Shown here one piece after another: positions 1 through 8,258 of a stretch of DNA of 64,000 nt. How positions within the stretch are numbered: the stretch's first letter is position 1; every line of letters starts with the position of its first letter. Both the position numbers and the translations under genes were made by a program. Origin of the DNA: an uncultured Acetatifactor sp. (GTDB taxonomy: Bacteria > Bacillota > Clostridia > Lachnospirales > Lachnospiraceae). The notes below the pieces were generated by a model. It worked only from the letters and a program-made list of their open reading frames with translations, made no database searches and was not told the origin of the DNA. The stretch is from the NCBI GenBank assembly GCA_947630715.1, contig CANRIP010000007.1, positions 32,749-96,748 of the forward strand, given 5' to 3'.

Positions 1-351
1 CAGCAGATTCGGAGTCATCCGCAGGATTTCACCCGCCGCGGCGGCGGCGTTGTTTTCCTTGGTGCTGCTGAACAGATCCACCACCGTCTGATAGGGATTA
101 TGATCCCGAAAGGTAGCGTCCGTGATCCATTCCTTGGCGCTGCCGGTCCCCCGAAAGGCCGCCGGCTCCCCATACTTCAGCTCCTGCCAGTAGGAGGCGC
201 TGCGGTCGGCTACCCGCATAGCCTCCGCGGATGTGACGATATTTTGGTAATGCACCACGCACATCCTGATCAGGATCATAATGACAAAGATCACCACCGG
301 CAGAACGATGGTTGCCTCTGCGGTAAGCGAACCGCGCTTTTTCTCTTTCAT
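1..351 (-). CDS. TadE-like minor pilin, partial (3' end outside window)
   Basis: The reading frame starts at ATG 349-351 and runs uninterrupted off the left edge (117 codons seen). The first residues, MKEKKRGSLTAEATIVLPVV, show a short charged leader ending in G-S-L-T-A-E and then one hydrophobic helix of about 20 residues. That is the pattern of TadE/TadF pseudopilins, which resemble the class III signal with Glu at +5. AAGGCGG lies 9 bases before the start and a stronger CCTCCT complement (AGGAGG) lies a little further upstream. The gene follows flp, tadC, tadB, cpaF and tadZ on the same strand, as expected for a Tad locus. Family known role: a membrane-anchored accessory pilin needed for Flp pilus assembly. 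The C-terminal part and any later tad genes (prepilin peptidase, further TadE/F) are not visible. Confidence 0.75.
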   Translation of the reverse strand, partial: MKEKKRGSLTAEATIVLPVVIFVIMILIRMCVVHYQNIVTSAEAMRVADRSASYWQELKYGEPAAFRGTGSAKEWITDATFRDHNPYQTVVDLFSSTKENNAAAAAGEILRMTPNLL

Positions 352-405
352 ACGGATTATCCGCCTTTCCTCCTGAAAATCCCATGGCATCATTGACACA
401 GTTAC

Positions 406-437
406 AGGAGCAGACCATTTGCACCCGGTCTGCTCCT
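406..437 (-). other. Intercistronic stem-loop after flp
   Basis: A perfect 11-bp inverted repeat (AGGAGCAGACC 406-416 and GGTCTGCTCCT 427-437) with a 10-base loop lies between the flp stop and the tadE start. On the minus strand the hairpin is followed by TGTAACTG, not a T-run, so it is unlikely to be a full terminator in the direction of the operon. Such hairpins behind an abundant pilin gene can stabilise the upstream message or attenuate read-through; that role here is inference. On the plus strand it is followed by TTTCGTTTT and could stop antisense transcription. Confidence 0.55.
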
Positions 438-456
438 TTCGTTTTGCAGGCATCCG

Positions 457-645
457 TCAGGGTGAGGGTTCCACCACGCTTGTGCCCCCGGTGGTGTCGG
501 ATCCAAAGACATTGCTCATAGCATCGGTTACAAATTTCACAATCGCTTTCCGGAAAATCAAAGCTACCGCAACCAATGCAGCGATAATCAGAATGATCTC
601 CACCGTTCCCATTCCTTCTTCTTCCTGCCAGAACTCTTTCAGCAT
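457..645 (-). CDS. Flp-type (Flp1-like) major pilin subunit
   Basis: A 62-residue protein beginning MLKEFWQEEEGMGTVEIILI. The Glu-rich leader, the G-M-G-T-V-E motif and the single hydrophobic helix that follows are typical of the Flp1-like pilins of Gram-positive Tad systems: cleavage by prepilin peptidase is expected near the Gly residues, with Glu at +5. An in-frame upstream Met at 664-666 exists, but ATG 643-645 is preceded at 8 bases by AAAGGAGGT, so it is chosen as the start. The C-terminus is a short Ser/Thr/Gly/Pro tail. It lies between tadC and tadE and is followed by a strong hairpin. Predicted role: structural subunit of a thin adhesive surface pilus. Confidence 0.8.
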   Translation of the reverse strand: MLKEFWQEEEGMGTVEIILIIAALVAVALIFRKAIVKFVTDAMSNVFGSDTTGGTSVVEPSP

Positions 646-669
646 ACTGTTACCTCCTTTTCTCAAGAT

Positions 670-1560
670 TTATATTTGCATGCTCTGGACGGCCGGAGCC
701 ACCACAAGCAGTACAACCGCAAGCAGCATGAGCATCATGGGGAACAGCATCTTGGTGGATGCTTCTTCCGCCACCCGCAGCGCCAGCGCCTTCCGGGAGC
801 TCCAAAGTTCATCGCCGATGCTCTTTAAAGCCGCAGATACGTCCGACCCGCCCCGGTGGATATTCTGGATAATCACCGCGATAAAACGCCGCATTTCCGC
901 CATATTACACTTGGTTCCCAGCCGGTCAAAGGCCGCGTCGGCGGATTCTCCGGAGTCGATCATGGACATGGTGTGGGCAAGCTCCCGATATAGAATCCTG
1001 TCGCTGTACATCTCGTTGGCAATCTTGGACAAAGCCCCCTGAAGCGTCAGCCCCGCGCCGGTCAGAATCACAATCTTATTGACCAGCTCCGGCATATCCA
1101 TGGCGATGGCGGTATGACGCTTCTGCACCTTGTTTTCCAGATCCCTCATGGTCATCCAGGGCAGGATCAGCCCCATGCCGAAGGCCACCAGCGCGCCCAC
1201 CATCGGATCGTTGGCCGCCACATAGATCAGCGCGCCCAAAAGAATCGCCAGCATCGAGTACGTCAGGGCCTGCGCCCAATAGACCCGCAGATAAAACTCC
1301 ACATATTCCGGATCATACAGCTCTTTTAAATACTTCCTGTTCTTTCGGTCAAAAGCCGTATTGTACTGATATTTTGACAGATCCATAGCGGCGAACCCCA
1401 CAGGCAGCATATCTCTGAGCGGGAATTCCTCCTTGCTCAGAGGCTCCAGGTAAGAGGCAAATTTCTTCTTCCCCTTCTCATACAGCAAAGCGAACAATCC
1501 CAGCGCCGCTATAAAAATAACCACCGACACAGTCGATATATCTTCCATATTCTCTCTCAT
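670..1560 (-). CDS. tadC: TadC-like inner membrane platform protein
   Basis: A 296-residue integral membrane protein of the type II secretion F (GspF) superfamily. An N-terminal TM helix lies at about residues 7-26, a hydrophobic pair around 100-140, a cytoplasmic helical domain with the P-E-L-V-N-K and G-L-T-L-Q-G-A-L segments in the middle, and a very hydrophobic C-terminal helix (MLFPMMLMLLAVVLLVV). TadB and TadC form the membrane platform on which the CpaF ATPase acts in Flp pilus assembly. It sits just downstream of tadB and upstream of flp, as in other Tad loci, and the order supports TadC over TadB. AAAGGCGGGG precedes the start. Confidence 0.85.
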   Translation of the reverse strand: MRENMEDISTVSVVIFIAALGLFALLYEKGKKKFASYLEPLSKEEFPLRDMLPVGFAAMDLSKYQYNTAFDRKNRKYLKELYDPEYVEFYLRVYWAQALTYSMLAILLGALIYVAANDPMVGALVAFGMGLILPWMTMRDLENKVQKRHTAIAMDMPELVNKIVILTGAGLTLQGALSKIANEMYSDRILYRELAHTMSMIDSGESADAAFDRLGTKCNMAEMRRFIAVIIQNIHRGGSDVSAALKSIGDELWSSRKALALRVAEEASTKMLFPMMLMLLAVVLLVVAPAVQSMQI

Positions 1561-1644
1561 TTCCCCGCCTTTGCGGCTGTTTTGTTTTCCCGGTTTTGCT
1601 TTTGCCGGATCCTGCTCCCGGCAAAGCGCCTTTCTGACCGGCGG

Positions 1645-2466
1645 TTATATCTCAATGTTCGTGATGGAGTTGGACCACACCGCCCCCACCAGGATCAGGG
1701 CCAGCGCCACCGTTGCCACCAGCCGCCCTGCCAGGGTGGTAAAGATGGGATCCATGAATCCGTCCGTGGTCACCGTCATAAACAGGGTCAGAAGGATCGG
1801 CATCACCGTCACTACCTTCTGCTCCATTTTCTTGCCGGATAAGGTGGTATCCATCTCCGTCTCAATTTCAATTTTGTCCGCGATCACGTCCGTTGTCTGA
1901 CGGATAATCTGAACCAGATTACCGCCCGTGCGCTTGGACACTTCAAAAATATCCGCGAAGGTTTTTACATCCTCCAGACCGCTGCGCTCCGCAAACTCCG
2001 CAAAGATGTCCTCAATATTCTGATTCAGGGAAACCCGGCTGATCATCAGATCCAGCTCCTCCACAATGAAAACATTGCTCTCACCGTATTGATTGACCAT
2101 ATCGTCCCGGGCCACCTCCAGGGCCTTTTCCACAGAGTTGCCGGCGCTGACCGCGGAGGAAAGGCTGTAAAGCATGTCCTTAAACTGAAGGGTCAGGGTC
2201 TTTTTCCGCTTGCGGATGATGTTCTTTGTCTGCATCTTGGGAAATTTCACCGCCAGACACGCAAACAAAAGGGAAATGATCACGCTGTGGTAAAAGATGT
2301 ATCCCAGGGCAAAGAGCCCGATCCCCGCCGCCAGGGTATACAGCGCCTTTTCCCTTGCGGACATATGGTACACGTTGTAATTTGTGGCTCCGTTGTAATC
2401 CTTCTCCGGCATTTCCTGTTTCTTTTTCTTTTTTTCTTTTACCGGCTTTTCCTTCTTTTCTTTCAT
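1645..2466 (-). CDS. tadB: TadB-like inner membrane platform protein
   Basis: A 273-residue protein of the GspF superfamily. It opens with a Lys/Glu-rich cytoplasmic tail (about 20 residues of K and E), has hydrophobic segments at about residues 45-75, a cytoplasmic domain with L-Y-S-L-S-S-A-V-S-A-G-N-S and E-V-S-K-R-T-G-G-N-L (a GspF-family signature region) and two TM segments near the C-terminus. It partners TadC and the CpaF ATPase in Flp pilus assembly. The start lies 10 bases after the cpaF stop codon, and GAGGTGA provides a ribosome binding site overlapping the end of cpaF, indicating tight co-translation. Confidence 0.85.
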   Translation of the reverse strand: MKEKKEKPVKEKKKKKQEMPEKDYNGATNYNVYHMSAREKALYTLAAGIGLFALGYIFYHSVIISLLFACLAVKFPKMQTKNIIRKRKKTLTLQFKDMLYSLSSAVSAGNSVEKALEVARDDMVNQYGESNVFIVEELDLMISRVSLNQNIEDIFAEFAERSGLEDVKTFADIFEVSKRTGGNLVQIIRQTTDVIADKIEIETEMDTTLSGKKMEQKVVTVMPILLTLFMTVTTDGFMDPIFTTLAGRLVATVALALILVGAVWSNSITNIEI

Positions 2467-2475
2467 TGTGCCGCG

Positions 2476-3738
2476 TCACCTCGCTTCCACGCCCTGGTTC
2501 CCCGTCTCCGTCTTCCAGGGGATTCCCGACATTTCAAATTTATGTATGTTCTGCATGTCATTCACCTTTTCCAGCTTTCCCGTCAGCTTTCCGGCGGCGT
2601 CCTTTCCCTGGATCCGGTATTCATACAGCGGGTTGATGTGATACGTCCCGTTCTCATACCCCAAAATTTCCACGATATTCAGTGTTTTTCTCGACTTGTC
2701 GCTCATCCTTCCCAGATGCACGATAATATCGATAGCGGAAGAAATCTGCTGGCGTATGGCGTCCATGGGGAAATCCGCCCCCGTCAGCACCATCGTCTCC
2801 AGACGGGAGAGCATATCCGCGGGAGAATTCGCATGTCCGGTGGAGAGGGAGCCGTCATGTCCGGTATTCATCGCCTGGAGCATGTCCAGCGCCTCCGCGC
2901 CACGCACCTCGCCCACCACAATCCGCTCCGGCCTCATACGCAGGGACGATTTGATCAGATCCCGAATGGTGATCGCCCCTTTCCCTTCCGTGTTGGCGTT
3001 TCTGGTTTCCATGCGGACCAGGTTATGTACGCTCTGAATCTGAAGCTCCGCGGAATCCTCAATCGTAATGATACGCTCGTCCTCCGGAATGAAGTTGGAA
3101 AGCGCGTTCAGAAACGTTGTCTTTCCTGAGCCGGTTCCTCCGCTGACAAAAATGTTGTATTTCGCCCTCACGCATTGCCTCAAAAAATCCGCCGCCTCCT
3201 GGGAAATGGCGCCCCAGCCGATCAGATCCTCAAAACTGATGACCTTTTCCGGGAATTTACGGATTGTGACAATGGGCCCGTTCAGCGCAATGGGCGCCAG
3301 CACAATGTTGACTCGGGAGCCGTCCTCCAGCCTGGCATCACAGATGGGATTGGCGCTGTCCACCGTCCTGTTCACCCGGTAGACAATCCGCTGGATAATG
3401 TCCTCCAGCTCCTTCTGGTCTTTGAAGTGTTCTCCGGTTTCGTAAAGCCGTCCCGCCTTTTCTATAAAGATGTGATCCGGCCCGTTAATCATGATCTCCG
3501 TGATGCTCTTATCATCCAGCAGCGGCTGCAGAACGCCCAGCCGGCGCATAGAATTGAAGACATGATTGATGATCTCCAGTCTTTCGCTGACGCTGATATA
3601 TCTGTCTCCAATCAGTTCCTCCAGATACCTCCCTGCCGTATCCTTGATATCGGTATCGCTGATATCCTTACGGTTTTCCATGTTTCGCTTTGTTTTCTGG
3701 ATGATTTCCTCCAGCATTTCTTCGGACACAGCGGACAT
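2476..3738 (-). CDS. cpaF: CpaF/TadA-family pilus assembly ATPase
   Basis: A 420-residue cytoplasmic secretion ATPase of the VirB11/PilT superfamily. An N-terminal helical domain (about 1-100) precedes the RecA-like core: Walker A G-G-T-G-S-G-K-T-T at about 199-207, the Asp box around I-T-I-E-D-S-A-E-L, Walker B in R-I-V-V-G-E-V-R-G-A-E-A, and the His box in M-N-T-G-H-D-G-S-L-S-T-G-H-A-N. These are all intact, so the ATPase should be active. It hydrolyses ATP to drive Flp pilin polymerisation with TadB/TadC. The start has GGGGGGTGA about 7 bases upstream. It follows the tadZ-like gene and precedes tadB. Confidence 0.93.
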   Translation of the reverse strand: MSAVSEEMLEEIIQKTKRNMENRKDISDTDIKDTAGRYLEELIGDRYISVSERLEIINHVFNSMRRLGVLQPLLDDKSITEIMINGPDHIFIEKAGRLYETGEHFKDQKELEDIIQRIVYRVNRTVDSANPICDARLEDGSRVNIVLAPIALNGPIVTIRKFPEKVISFEDLIGWGAISQEAADFLRQCVRAKYNIFVSGGTGSGKTTFLNALSNFIPEDERIITIEDSAELQIQSVHNLVRMETRNANTEGKGAITIRDLIKSSLRMRPERIVVGEVRGAEALDMLQAMNTGHDGSLSTGHANSPADMLSRLETMVLTGADFPMDAIRQQISSAIDIIVHLGRMSDKSRKTLNIVEILGYENGTYHINPLYEYRIQGKDAAGKLTGKLEKVNDMQNIHKFEMSGIPWKTETGNQGVEAR

Positions 3739-3772
3739 ACGGTTTCACCCCCCTGATACGATTCCGCGGCAG

Positions 3773-4819
3773 TTACCTCTCCGCGGCGGCTACGATCTCC
3801 CTGCACTTTTCATAAAAATCCCTGTTCCCTGCCAGAACCGTCTCCACATCCGCTCCGTGATCCAGACTGTCGGACCAGGGAACCCGAATCGCATCCTTGT
3901 CCTCCTGCCTGACCTTGCATTTATTGATCACAAAATAAGCCCGTGACAGAAAGTCCGCCTTTTCAGCGCTTCTGTCATGGCGCAGCCTTTCCATTTTGCC
4001 CCGCCCTGTCTCCGTATCGTCAAACACCCAGAAACTGTGATCCGCCATCTCCAGGACCCGCCTGTTGCGGGAATTCAGGCCGCCGGACAAATCCACGAAG
4101 ATCAGATCCGCGCCGCTGACTTGCCGCAGGGTTTTCAGCATTTTTTCGATATGATCCGCGCTCAGATCCGCCAGATCTTCATAGTTTTCCATCATCGGCA
4201 TCACGGACACGTTTCTCGAGTCCCTGACCAGCCCGTTGGTCAGATACGCGGCAAGATCCCGGTCATCGTTCAGCGCCAGCAGCACCTCCTCCATCCGGAT
4301 CCTGAAATCCGCCTGATACAAATGTCCCGTATACCCAAACTCCTCCAGATTCAAATACACGCTGGCGCCCCTTGCCGCGCAGAGCAGCGCGCACACATAG
4401 GCCAGAGTGGTCTTCCCGGTTCCGCCCTGGGGAGAGTAAAACGCGATAATACGGCTGCCCTGTTCTTCGGAAACCGTCTGTTTCCCGCTGGCCGCCGATA
4501 TGATCTTGCGGAGATCTCCCAGAATGTCCATTCCCCTCTGATAAATGTTCAATTCATGGCCGCCGTTTTCCGGATCCGCCACCGTGCGGTTGGAAATGCC
4601 GATCCGCAGCATGCCCGGACGGCTGGCGGCGCTATCTTTCAAAAATCCTTCATCGGCCAGCAGGACGTCCACAGAATTGGATTGCAAAACCGCCGCGGCT
4701 TTTTCCTGATCCGGGTAAAACGCGAAATCAAAACCGCCGGGATCCGAATTCATCACATAATTGCTCAGACAATCCAGAAAATATTGATTTTTGCTGTAAA
4801 TCAGTACATTCGTCTTCAT
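3773..4819 (-). CDS. TadZ/CpaE-like MinD-family ATPase
   Basis: A 348-residue protein. Residues 1-110 resemble a degenerate receiver-like domain (M-K-T-N-V-L-I-Y-S-K start, D-V-L-L-A-D at the usual phosphoacceptor place); residues about 122-340 form a ParA/MinD-like P-loop ATPase with Y-S-P-Q-G-G-T-G-K-T-T as a deviant Walker A (Gln replaces the signature Lys) and V-D-L-S-G-G-L as Walker B/switch. TadZ/CpaE proteins position Tad secretion machines at the cell pole. ATG 4817-4819 is chosen over an upstream in-frame Met (4861) because GAGAGG lies 5 bases before it. It is the first tad gene; only about 56 bases without a visible terminator separate it from the upstream LRR gene, so read-through from the LRR promoter is plausible. 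Confidence 0.82.
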   Translation of the reverse strand: MKTNVLIYSKNQYFLDCLSNYVMNSDPGGFDFAFYPDQEKAAAVLQSNSVDVLLADEGFLKDSAASRPGMLRIGISNRTVADPENGGHELNIYQRGMDILGDLRKIISAASGKQTVSEEQGSRIIAFYSPQGGTGKTTLAYVCALLCAARGASVYLNLEEFGYTGHLYQADFRIRMEEVLLALNDDRDLAAYLTNGLVRDSRNVSVMPMMENYEDLADLSADHIEKMLKTLRQVSGADLIFVDLSGGLNSRNRRVLEMADHSFWVFDDTETGRGKMERLRHDRSAEKADFLSRAYFVINKCKVRQEDKDAIRVPWSDSLDHGADVETVLAGNRDFYEKCREIVAAAER

Positions 4820-4875
4820 CTTAACCTCTCGTTTGCTGCGGAATTTATTGTTATGCTGCATTTCCCCGTGGGGCG

Positions 4876-6201
4876 TTACTGAGATACATAACCGGATACA
4901 TAACCGCCATTCTCCTTGATAAAGTCTACGGGAGAATAGTCGGTGATAGGGTTAAAATCCAGAGTGAGCCAACGCAGATTCGTCAAACCCGATAGATTGC
5001 TGATATCTGTGATCTGGTTGCTTTCCAAACCTAAGGCTTGCAAATTCGTCAAACCCGATAGATTGCTGATATCTGTGATCTGGTTGCTTTCCAAATATAA
5101 GTCTTGCAAATTTGTCAAACCCGATAGACTACTGATATCCGTGATCTGGTTATCTCCCAACTCTAAAGCAGTCAAATTCGTCAAACCTCTTAAGCTGCTG
5201 ATATCAGTGATTTGGTTAAAATCCAAAAGTAATATCTCCAAATTTGTCAAATTAGACAGACTGCTGATATCAGTGATTTGGTTATAATCCAAATATAAGT
5301 TAGTCAAATTTGTCAAATTAGACAGACTGCTGATATCCGTGATCGAGTTCATACTCAAATTTAATGTTTCCAAATTTGTCAAACTCGATAGACTGCTGAT
5401 ATCTGTGATCTGGTTTTCAGACAAACCTAAGTCTTGCAAATTTGTCAAACCCGATAAACTGCTGATATCCGTGATCTCGTTGTCATACAAATATAATGTT
5501 TCCAAATTTGTCAAACTCGATAGACTGCTGATATCCGTGATCTCGTTGTAAGACAAAGCTAAAGTCTGCAAGTTTGTCAGATACGCTAAGCTGCTGATAT
5601 CCTTTATACCTTTGCTACTTAGTATCAACTCGGTGATATCTTTCACATCCCCGCAAGTGATATCCCCCGTAGCAATCCCTATCTGCTCCCGCATAGCTTG
5701 TTCCAGATTTTCATCCTGCCATGAGATCACATAATCATCCGGCCATTGTGCCGGCAGGGTTTCCGGGGGTTCTGTGGATTCCGGAGTTTCCGCAGGTTCC
5801 GGAGTCTGCGCGGAGGCTGTCTCCTGCTCCATGGCCTGGATCAGCAGTTCCACTTCATCCTGCTTTGCCTGGATTTCCTGGGACTGGGTCTGGGTATAGC
5901 CTTCCGCCAGCACTTCCTGGGCTTTCTGCGGTTCTTCCATGGCAATGTATACGTCTGCCAGCCCTATGTAAGCCTCCACGTTCTTCGGGTCTATGGCAAT
6001 GGCGGCCTCATATGCCGCTATGGCGTTCTCATAGTCCAGTTCCGCCAGATACCGGGCGCCCATTTCCAACTGCTCCGCCAGATTTCCGCCTTTTTTCCCG
6101 CCCGCGCTGGCTAAAACAACGCAGAGTGCGGCAACGCACAGCGCCGCCGCCACTACCGCAATGACAATGATTTTTCGGTTAAATTTTTTTTCTGATTTCA
6201 T
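4876..6201 (-). CDS. Membrane-anchored TPR plus leucine-rich-repeat surface protein, copy 1
   Basis: A 441-residue protein. A positively charged N-terminus is followed by one TM helix (about residues 10-33), a TPR-like pair of helices (about 40-100: L-D-Y-E-N-A-I-A-A-Y-E-A-A-I-A-I-D-P-K-N), a short helical stretch, a Pro/Thr/Glu-rich linker (131-150), a 45-residue cap and then ten 22-residue LRRs (198-417) of the internalin/SDS22 type with consensus Q-I-T-D-I-S-S-L-S-G-L-T-N-L. There is no LPXTG signal, so anchoring should be by the N-terminal helix with the LRRs outside. It is the nearest of three tandem paralogues to the tad operon. The upstream sequence carries GGGGAGG 12-13 bases before ATG. 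Function unknown; LRRs of this type bind proteins or glycans. Copy 1 has the shortest repeat array of the three. Confidence 0.85.
   Translation of the reverse strand: MKSEKKFNRKIIVIAVVAAALCVAALCVVLASAGGKKGGNLAEQLEMGARYLAELDYENAIAAYEAAIAIDPKNVEAYIGLADVYIAMEEPQKAQEVLAEGYTQTQSQEIQAKQDEVELLIQAMEQETASAQTPEPAETPESTEPPETLPAQWPDDYVISWQDENLEQAMREQIGIATGDITCGDVKDITELILSSKGIKDISSLAYLTNLQTLALSYNEITDISSLSSLTNLETLYLYDNEITDISSLSGLTNLQDLGLSENQITDISSLSSLTNLETLNLSMNSITDISSLSNLTNLTNLYLDYNQITDISSLSNLTNLEILLLDFNQITDISSLRGLTNLTALELGDNQITDISSLSGLTNLQDLYLESNQITDISNLSGLTNLQALGLESNQITDISNLSGLTNLRWLTLDFNPITDYSPVDFIKENGGYVSGYVSQ
4951..5610 (-). repeat. 66-bp tandem repeats coding for ten LRRs
   Basis: Ten in-frame repeats of 66 bases encode 22-residue leucine-rich repeats of gene copy 1. 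The DNA is highly similar between units (recurring GTCAAACCCGATAGACTGCT on the plus strand), so unequal crossing-over within and between the three LRR genes is likely. Not CRISPR: there are no unique spacers and the frame stays open. Confidence 0.85.
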
Positions 6202-6526
6202 AGTGTCAATGAATTCCTCCCCGTGAAAATTCTCCCCTTAGAAATTTGTTTGCTTTGAAACCGGCGTTTTGCCTGTTTCCCTGAGGACAAATTCCTGTCC
6301 CGCTTGCAGATTTTGTCAAAATATGCAATTTTTCGTCCTCATTTTACCCCCCCGAAGTCTTTTGTCAAGCAACAGACCCTTTGAGTATAAATTCAGACCC
6401 TTTGAGTATAAATTCTGATGCGGGCACGGGCGCAAGCCGGGCAACCATGCGGGGCCAGTATTCATTGATGTTTTCTTTGTTTCTCTTTCATCAAGTGCTT
6501 ACGCGGTAGGGCATCACTTATTTACA
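6202..6526 (-). promoter_or_regulatory. LRR copy 1 promoter and spacer with G7 tract
   Basis: No gene in this 325-base spacer. On the minus strand TTGACA (6363-6368), a 16-base spacer and TAAAAT (6341-6346) form a good sigma-A-type promoter, giving a leader of about 130 bases. The spacer ends in seven consecutive G (6347-6353) directly against the -10 box. The same arrangement stands before the other two LRR genes. Upstream of it a 21-base sequence is directly repeated in tandem (6373-6393 and 6394-6414), with no counterpart at the other copies. The stretch 6430-6517 matches 8171-8260 closely, showing that gene and spacer were duplicated together. Confidence 0.7.
6373..6414. repeat. Tandem 21-bp direct repeat upstream of LRR copy 1 promoter
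   Basis: Two perfect adjacent copies of a 21-base sequence (each beginning CAGACCCTTTGAG and ending TATAAATT). It lies immediately upstream of the -35 element of LRR copy 1. Only a single, diverged version is seen upstream of copy 2. It could be a regulator-binding duplication or a slippage product; no partner is known. Confidence 0.85.
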
Positions 6527-7966
6527 CTACCACGTTACAGTAACAGTACCGCCATTCTCCGTGATAAAATCTACGGGAGAATAATCGGTGATAGGATTAC
6601 TGTATAAAGTAAGCTCTTGCAGATTCGTCAAACCTCTTAAGCTGCTGATATCCGTGATCTGGTTAAATTGCAAATGTAACTCAGTCAAATTTGCCAAACC
6701 CGATAGACTGCTAATATCTGTGATCTGGTTATCTCCCAACGCTAAAACAGTCAAATTCGTCAAACCCGATAGATTGCTGATATCTGTGATCTGGTTATCA
6801 ACCAAATATAATGATTCCAAATTCGTCAAACCCGATAAATTGCTGATATCTGTGATCTGGTTATCGTTTAAATTTAAGTAAGTCAAATTCGTCAAACCCG
6901 ATAGACTACTGATATCCGTGATCTGGGTAAGGCTTAAATTTAAGTAAGTCAAATTCGTCAAACCTGATAGACTGCTAATATCAGCAATATTATAAGAATC
7001 ATGTATAGTTAATTCTGTTAAATTTGTCAAACCCGATAGACTACTGATATCCGTGATGATCGAGTTTTCACTCAAATATAATGTTTCCAAATTTGTCAAA
7101 CCCGATAGGCCGCTGATATCCGTGAGCTGGTGGTTAGCATCCAGATATAATTCCTTCAAATTTGTCAAACCCGATAAACTGCTGATATCCGTGATCGAGT
7201 TTTCACCCAAATATAAGTTAGTCAAATTTGTCAAATTAGACAGACTGCTGATATCCGTAATCTGATTAGTCGCCAAAACTAAGTAAGTCAATTTTGTCAA
7301 ACTCGATAGACTGCTGATATCCGTGATCTCGTTGTCATACAACTCTAAAGTCTGCAAGTTTGTCAGATACGCTAAGCTGCTGATATCCTTTATACCTTTG
7401 CTATTTAGTATCAACTCGGTGATATCTTTCACATCCCCGTAAGTGATATCCCCCGTAGCAATCCCTACCTGCTCCCGTATGGCTTGTTCCAGGTTCTCAT
7501 CCTGCCATGAGATCACGTAATCATCCGACCATTGTGCCGGCAGGGTTTCCGGAGTTTCCGTGGATTCCAGGGTCTGATCGGATGCCGTCTCCTGCTCCAT
7601 GGCCTGGATCAGCAGTTCCACTTCATCCTGCTTTGCCTGGATTTCCTGGGACTGGGTCTGGGTATAGCCTTCCGCCAGCACTTCCTGGGCTTTCTGCGGT
7701 TCTTCCATGGCAATGTATACGTCTGCCAGCCCTATGTAAGCCTCCACGTTCTTCGGGTCTATGGCAATGGCGGCCTCATATGCCGCTATGGCGTTCTCAT
7801 AGTCCAGTTCCGCCAGATACCGGGCGCCCATTTCCAACTGCTCGGCCAGATTGCCGCCCTTTTTCCCGCCCACGCCAATTAAGACGGCGCAGAGTGCGGC
7901 AACGCACAGCGCCGCCACCACCGCAATGACAATGATTTTTGGGGTAAATTTGTTTTCTGATTTCAT
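6527..7966 (-). CDS. Membrane-anchored TPR plus leucine-rich-repeat surface protein, copy 2
   Basis: A 479-residue paralogue of the preceding gene with the same design: N-terminal TM helix (about 10-32), TPR-like helices (40-100, nearly identical to copy 1), a shorter acidic/Thr linker (130-143), a cap domain and about twelve LRRs (191-457), a few of them 23 residues long. The C-terminus after the last repeat (P-I-T-D-Y-S-P-V-D-F-I) ends T-V-T-V-T-W, unlike the Gly/Tyr endings of the other two copies. The first 130 residues are more conserved between copies than the repeats, which suggests a shared anchor or assembly role and divergent ligand surfaces. Its spacer and promoter are homologous to those of copy 1. 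Predicted extracellular; function unknown. Confidence 0.85.
   Translation of the reverse strand: MKSENKFTPKIIVIAVVAALCVAALCAVLIGVGGKKGGNLAEQLEMGARYLAELDYENAIAAYEAAIAIDPKNVEAYIGLADVYIAMEEPQKAQEVLAEGYTQTQSQEIQAKQDEVELLIQAMEQETASDQTLESTETPETLPAQWSDDYVISWQDENLEQAIREQVGIATGDITYGDVKDITELILNSKGIKDISSLAYLTNLQTLELYDNEITDISSLSSLTKLTYLVLATNQITDISSLSNLTNLTNLYLGENSITDISSLSGLTNLKELYLDANHQLTDISGLSGLTNLETLYLSENSIITDISSLSGLTNLTELTIHDSYNIADISSLSGLTNLTYLNLSLTQITDISSLSGLTNLTYLNLNDNQITDISNLSGLTNLESLYLVDNQITDISNLSGLTNLTVLALGDNQITDISSLSGLANLTELHLQFNQITDISSLRGLTNLQELTLYSNPITDYSPVDFITENGGTVTVTW
6596..7396 (-). repeat. 66-69-bp tandem repeats coding for twelve LRRs
   Basis: About twelve in-frame repeats of 66 (some 69) bases in gene copy 2, closely similar in DNA sequence to those in copies 1 and 3. 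The unequal repeat number among paralogues (10, 12, 18) points to expansion and contraction by recombination. Confidence 0.8.
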
Positions 7967-8258
7967 AGTGTCAATGAATTCCTCCCAGTGAAAATTCTTT
8001 CCTTGGAAATTTGTCTGTTTGGGAACCGGCGTTTTGCCGGATTTCCTAAAGACAAATCCCCGTCCCGCTTGCAGATTTTGTCAAAATTTGCAATTTTTCG
8101 TTCCCATTTTACCCCCCCGAGGTATTTTGTCAAGCAACAGACACTTTGGGTAAGAATTTCGATGCAAATACAGGCGCAAGCCGAGCAGCCGTGCGGGGCC
8201 AGTATTCATTGATGTTTTCTTTGTTTCTCTTTCATCAAGCGCTTACCGCGGTAAGGCG
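7967..8258 (-). promoter_or_regulatory. LRR copy 2 promoter and spacer with G7 tract
   Basis: On the minus strand TTGACA (8128-8133), 16 bases, TAAAAT (8106-8111), with seven G at 8112-8118 next to the -10 box, exactly as for copy 1. The leader of about 130 bases contains a small GC hairpin (CCGGC-AAAAC-GCCGG). GGGAGGAAT precedes the start codon. The spacer is homologous over most of its length to 6202-6526. Confidence 0.7.

Noticed and set aside
98..424. Minus-strand frame of 108 codons
   Set aside because: Overlaps the TadE-like frame and lacks its helix; the Gly/Arg-rich product is a shadow.
2089..3129. Plus-strand open frame of 346 codons opposite tadB and cpaF
   Set aside because: Shadow of cpaF/tadB; the minus-strand product has intact ATPase motifs.
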